64,000 nt of DNA from Nocardia jejuensis NBRC 103114 (GTDB lineage: Bacteria; Actinomycetota; Actinomycetes; Mycobacteriales; Mycobacteriaceae). Both the position numbers and the translations under genes were made by a program. The notes beneath the pieces were generated by a model, which made no database searches, was not told the origin of the DNA, and saw only the letters and a program-made list of their open reading frames with translations. The DNA lies in NCBI RefSeq assembly GCF_001613145.1, contig NZ_BDBU01000012.1, positions 234,039 to 298,038 of the forward strand, in the 5' to 3' direction. Below, in pieces: positions 63,860 through 64,000 of the stretch; position 1 is the first letter of the stretch, and every line of letters starts with the position of its first letter.

Positions 63860-64000
63860 ATGCATTCGAACGAGATGGGAACAGTGAGCGTCACCGCTGG
63901 AGCCGGGTTGGCTACTGCGGTCGATGCGCTCCTGTGCACCACCTTGTCCGAACTCCCCGAAGCCTCGATCGTGGAGATGTTGCGGGAGATCGAGACCAGC
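63860..64000 (+). CDS. Start of a gene, possibly DUF222/HNH endonuclease type (cut by window end)
   Basis: 47 codons visible from ATG, with no strong ribosome site; TAGAAT lies 9 bp upstream, so it may be leaderless. The sequence ALLCTTLSELPEASIVEMLREIE resembles the N-terminus of 13E12-repeat/DUF222 HNH proteins, which occur in many copies in mycobacteria and nocardiae. Too short to be sure. Confidence 0.5.
   Translation, partial: MHSNEMGTVSVTAGAGLATAVDALLCTTLSELPEASIVEMLREIETS

Overview
The window is high-GC actinobacterial DNA, most likely from Nocardia or a close relative in the Mycobacteriales. The taxon call is an inference from gene content. It rests on a MabA-type ketoacyl reductase, an MmpL-type RND transporter, a cutinase-family esterase, a fused ThiF-E1/nitroreductase protein of the Rv1355c type, paired HTH-DUF5753 and DUF397 genes, PucR regulators with an RsbR-like N-terminus, and the first codons of what may be a DUF222/HNH gene at the right edge.

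Layout. 1-0.9 kb: 3' part of an amino-acid permease. 0.8-7 kb: a tightly packed minus-strand oxidation operon (two short-chain dehydrogenases, two Baeyer-Villiger-type flavin monooxygenases, one SRPBCC protein), diverging from an acyl-CoA synthetase at 7.4 kb; it recalls the mycobacterial mymA locus. 9-11 kb: a lipoprotein, a frameshifted M91 peptidase remnant and three small genes. 11-13 kb: an XRE regulator diverging from a HAD hydrolase. 13.2-17.2 kb: two tRNA loci around an RsbR-like STAS protein and a glycosyltransferase. 17.3-26.6 kb: single genes and small operons (PucR regulator, PNPOx, glyoxalase, glycosyltransferase/TetR pair, ribB, fabG, secreted proteins, DHFR-like reductase).

27-33 kb: a four-gene unit of E1/nitroreductase fusion, GNAT-like protein, small beta-rich protein and MmpL transporter, followed by a second PucR regulator. 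34-39 kb: secreted proteins, an SDR, a WhiJ-type HTH-DUF5753/DUF397 pair, two very small genes and a 35-bp tandem repeat array. 39-50 kb: a conserved-looking accessory unit with a Gly-rich secreted protein, two single-pass proteins sharing a C-terminal domain, two ParA-like proteins that both lack the P-loop lysine, a secreted cutinase, a third tRNA-Gly, a small two-helix protein like a T4SS pilin subunit, a sigma-region-4/nuclease-like fusion and a membrane Ser/Thr kinase.

50-64 kb: a tail-anchored CoiA/nuclease-like protein, an MFS transporter next to a second degenerate tandem repeat, an acetyltransferase, a secreted lipase, glyoxalase genes cut up by ISL3-family remnants, an HxlR regulator diverging from a haloalkane-dehalogenase-like hydrolase that lacks the expected histidine, a DHFR-like/TetR pair with three operator copies, an ABC-F protein and the start of a truncated gene.

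The best candidates for undescribed biology are the 39-48 kb unit, the E1/nitroreductase-GNAT-MmpL unit, the tail-anchored nuclease-like protein, and a shared promoter/leader motif at the tRNA genes. Several good palindromic operators lie between divergent genes.
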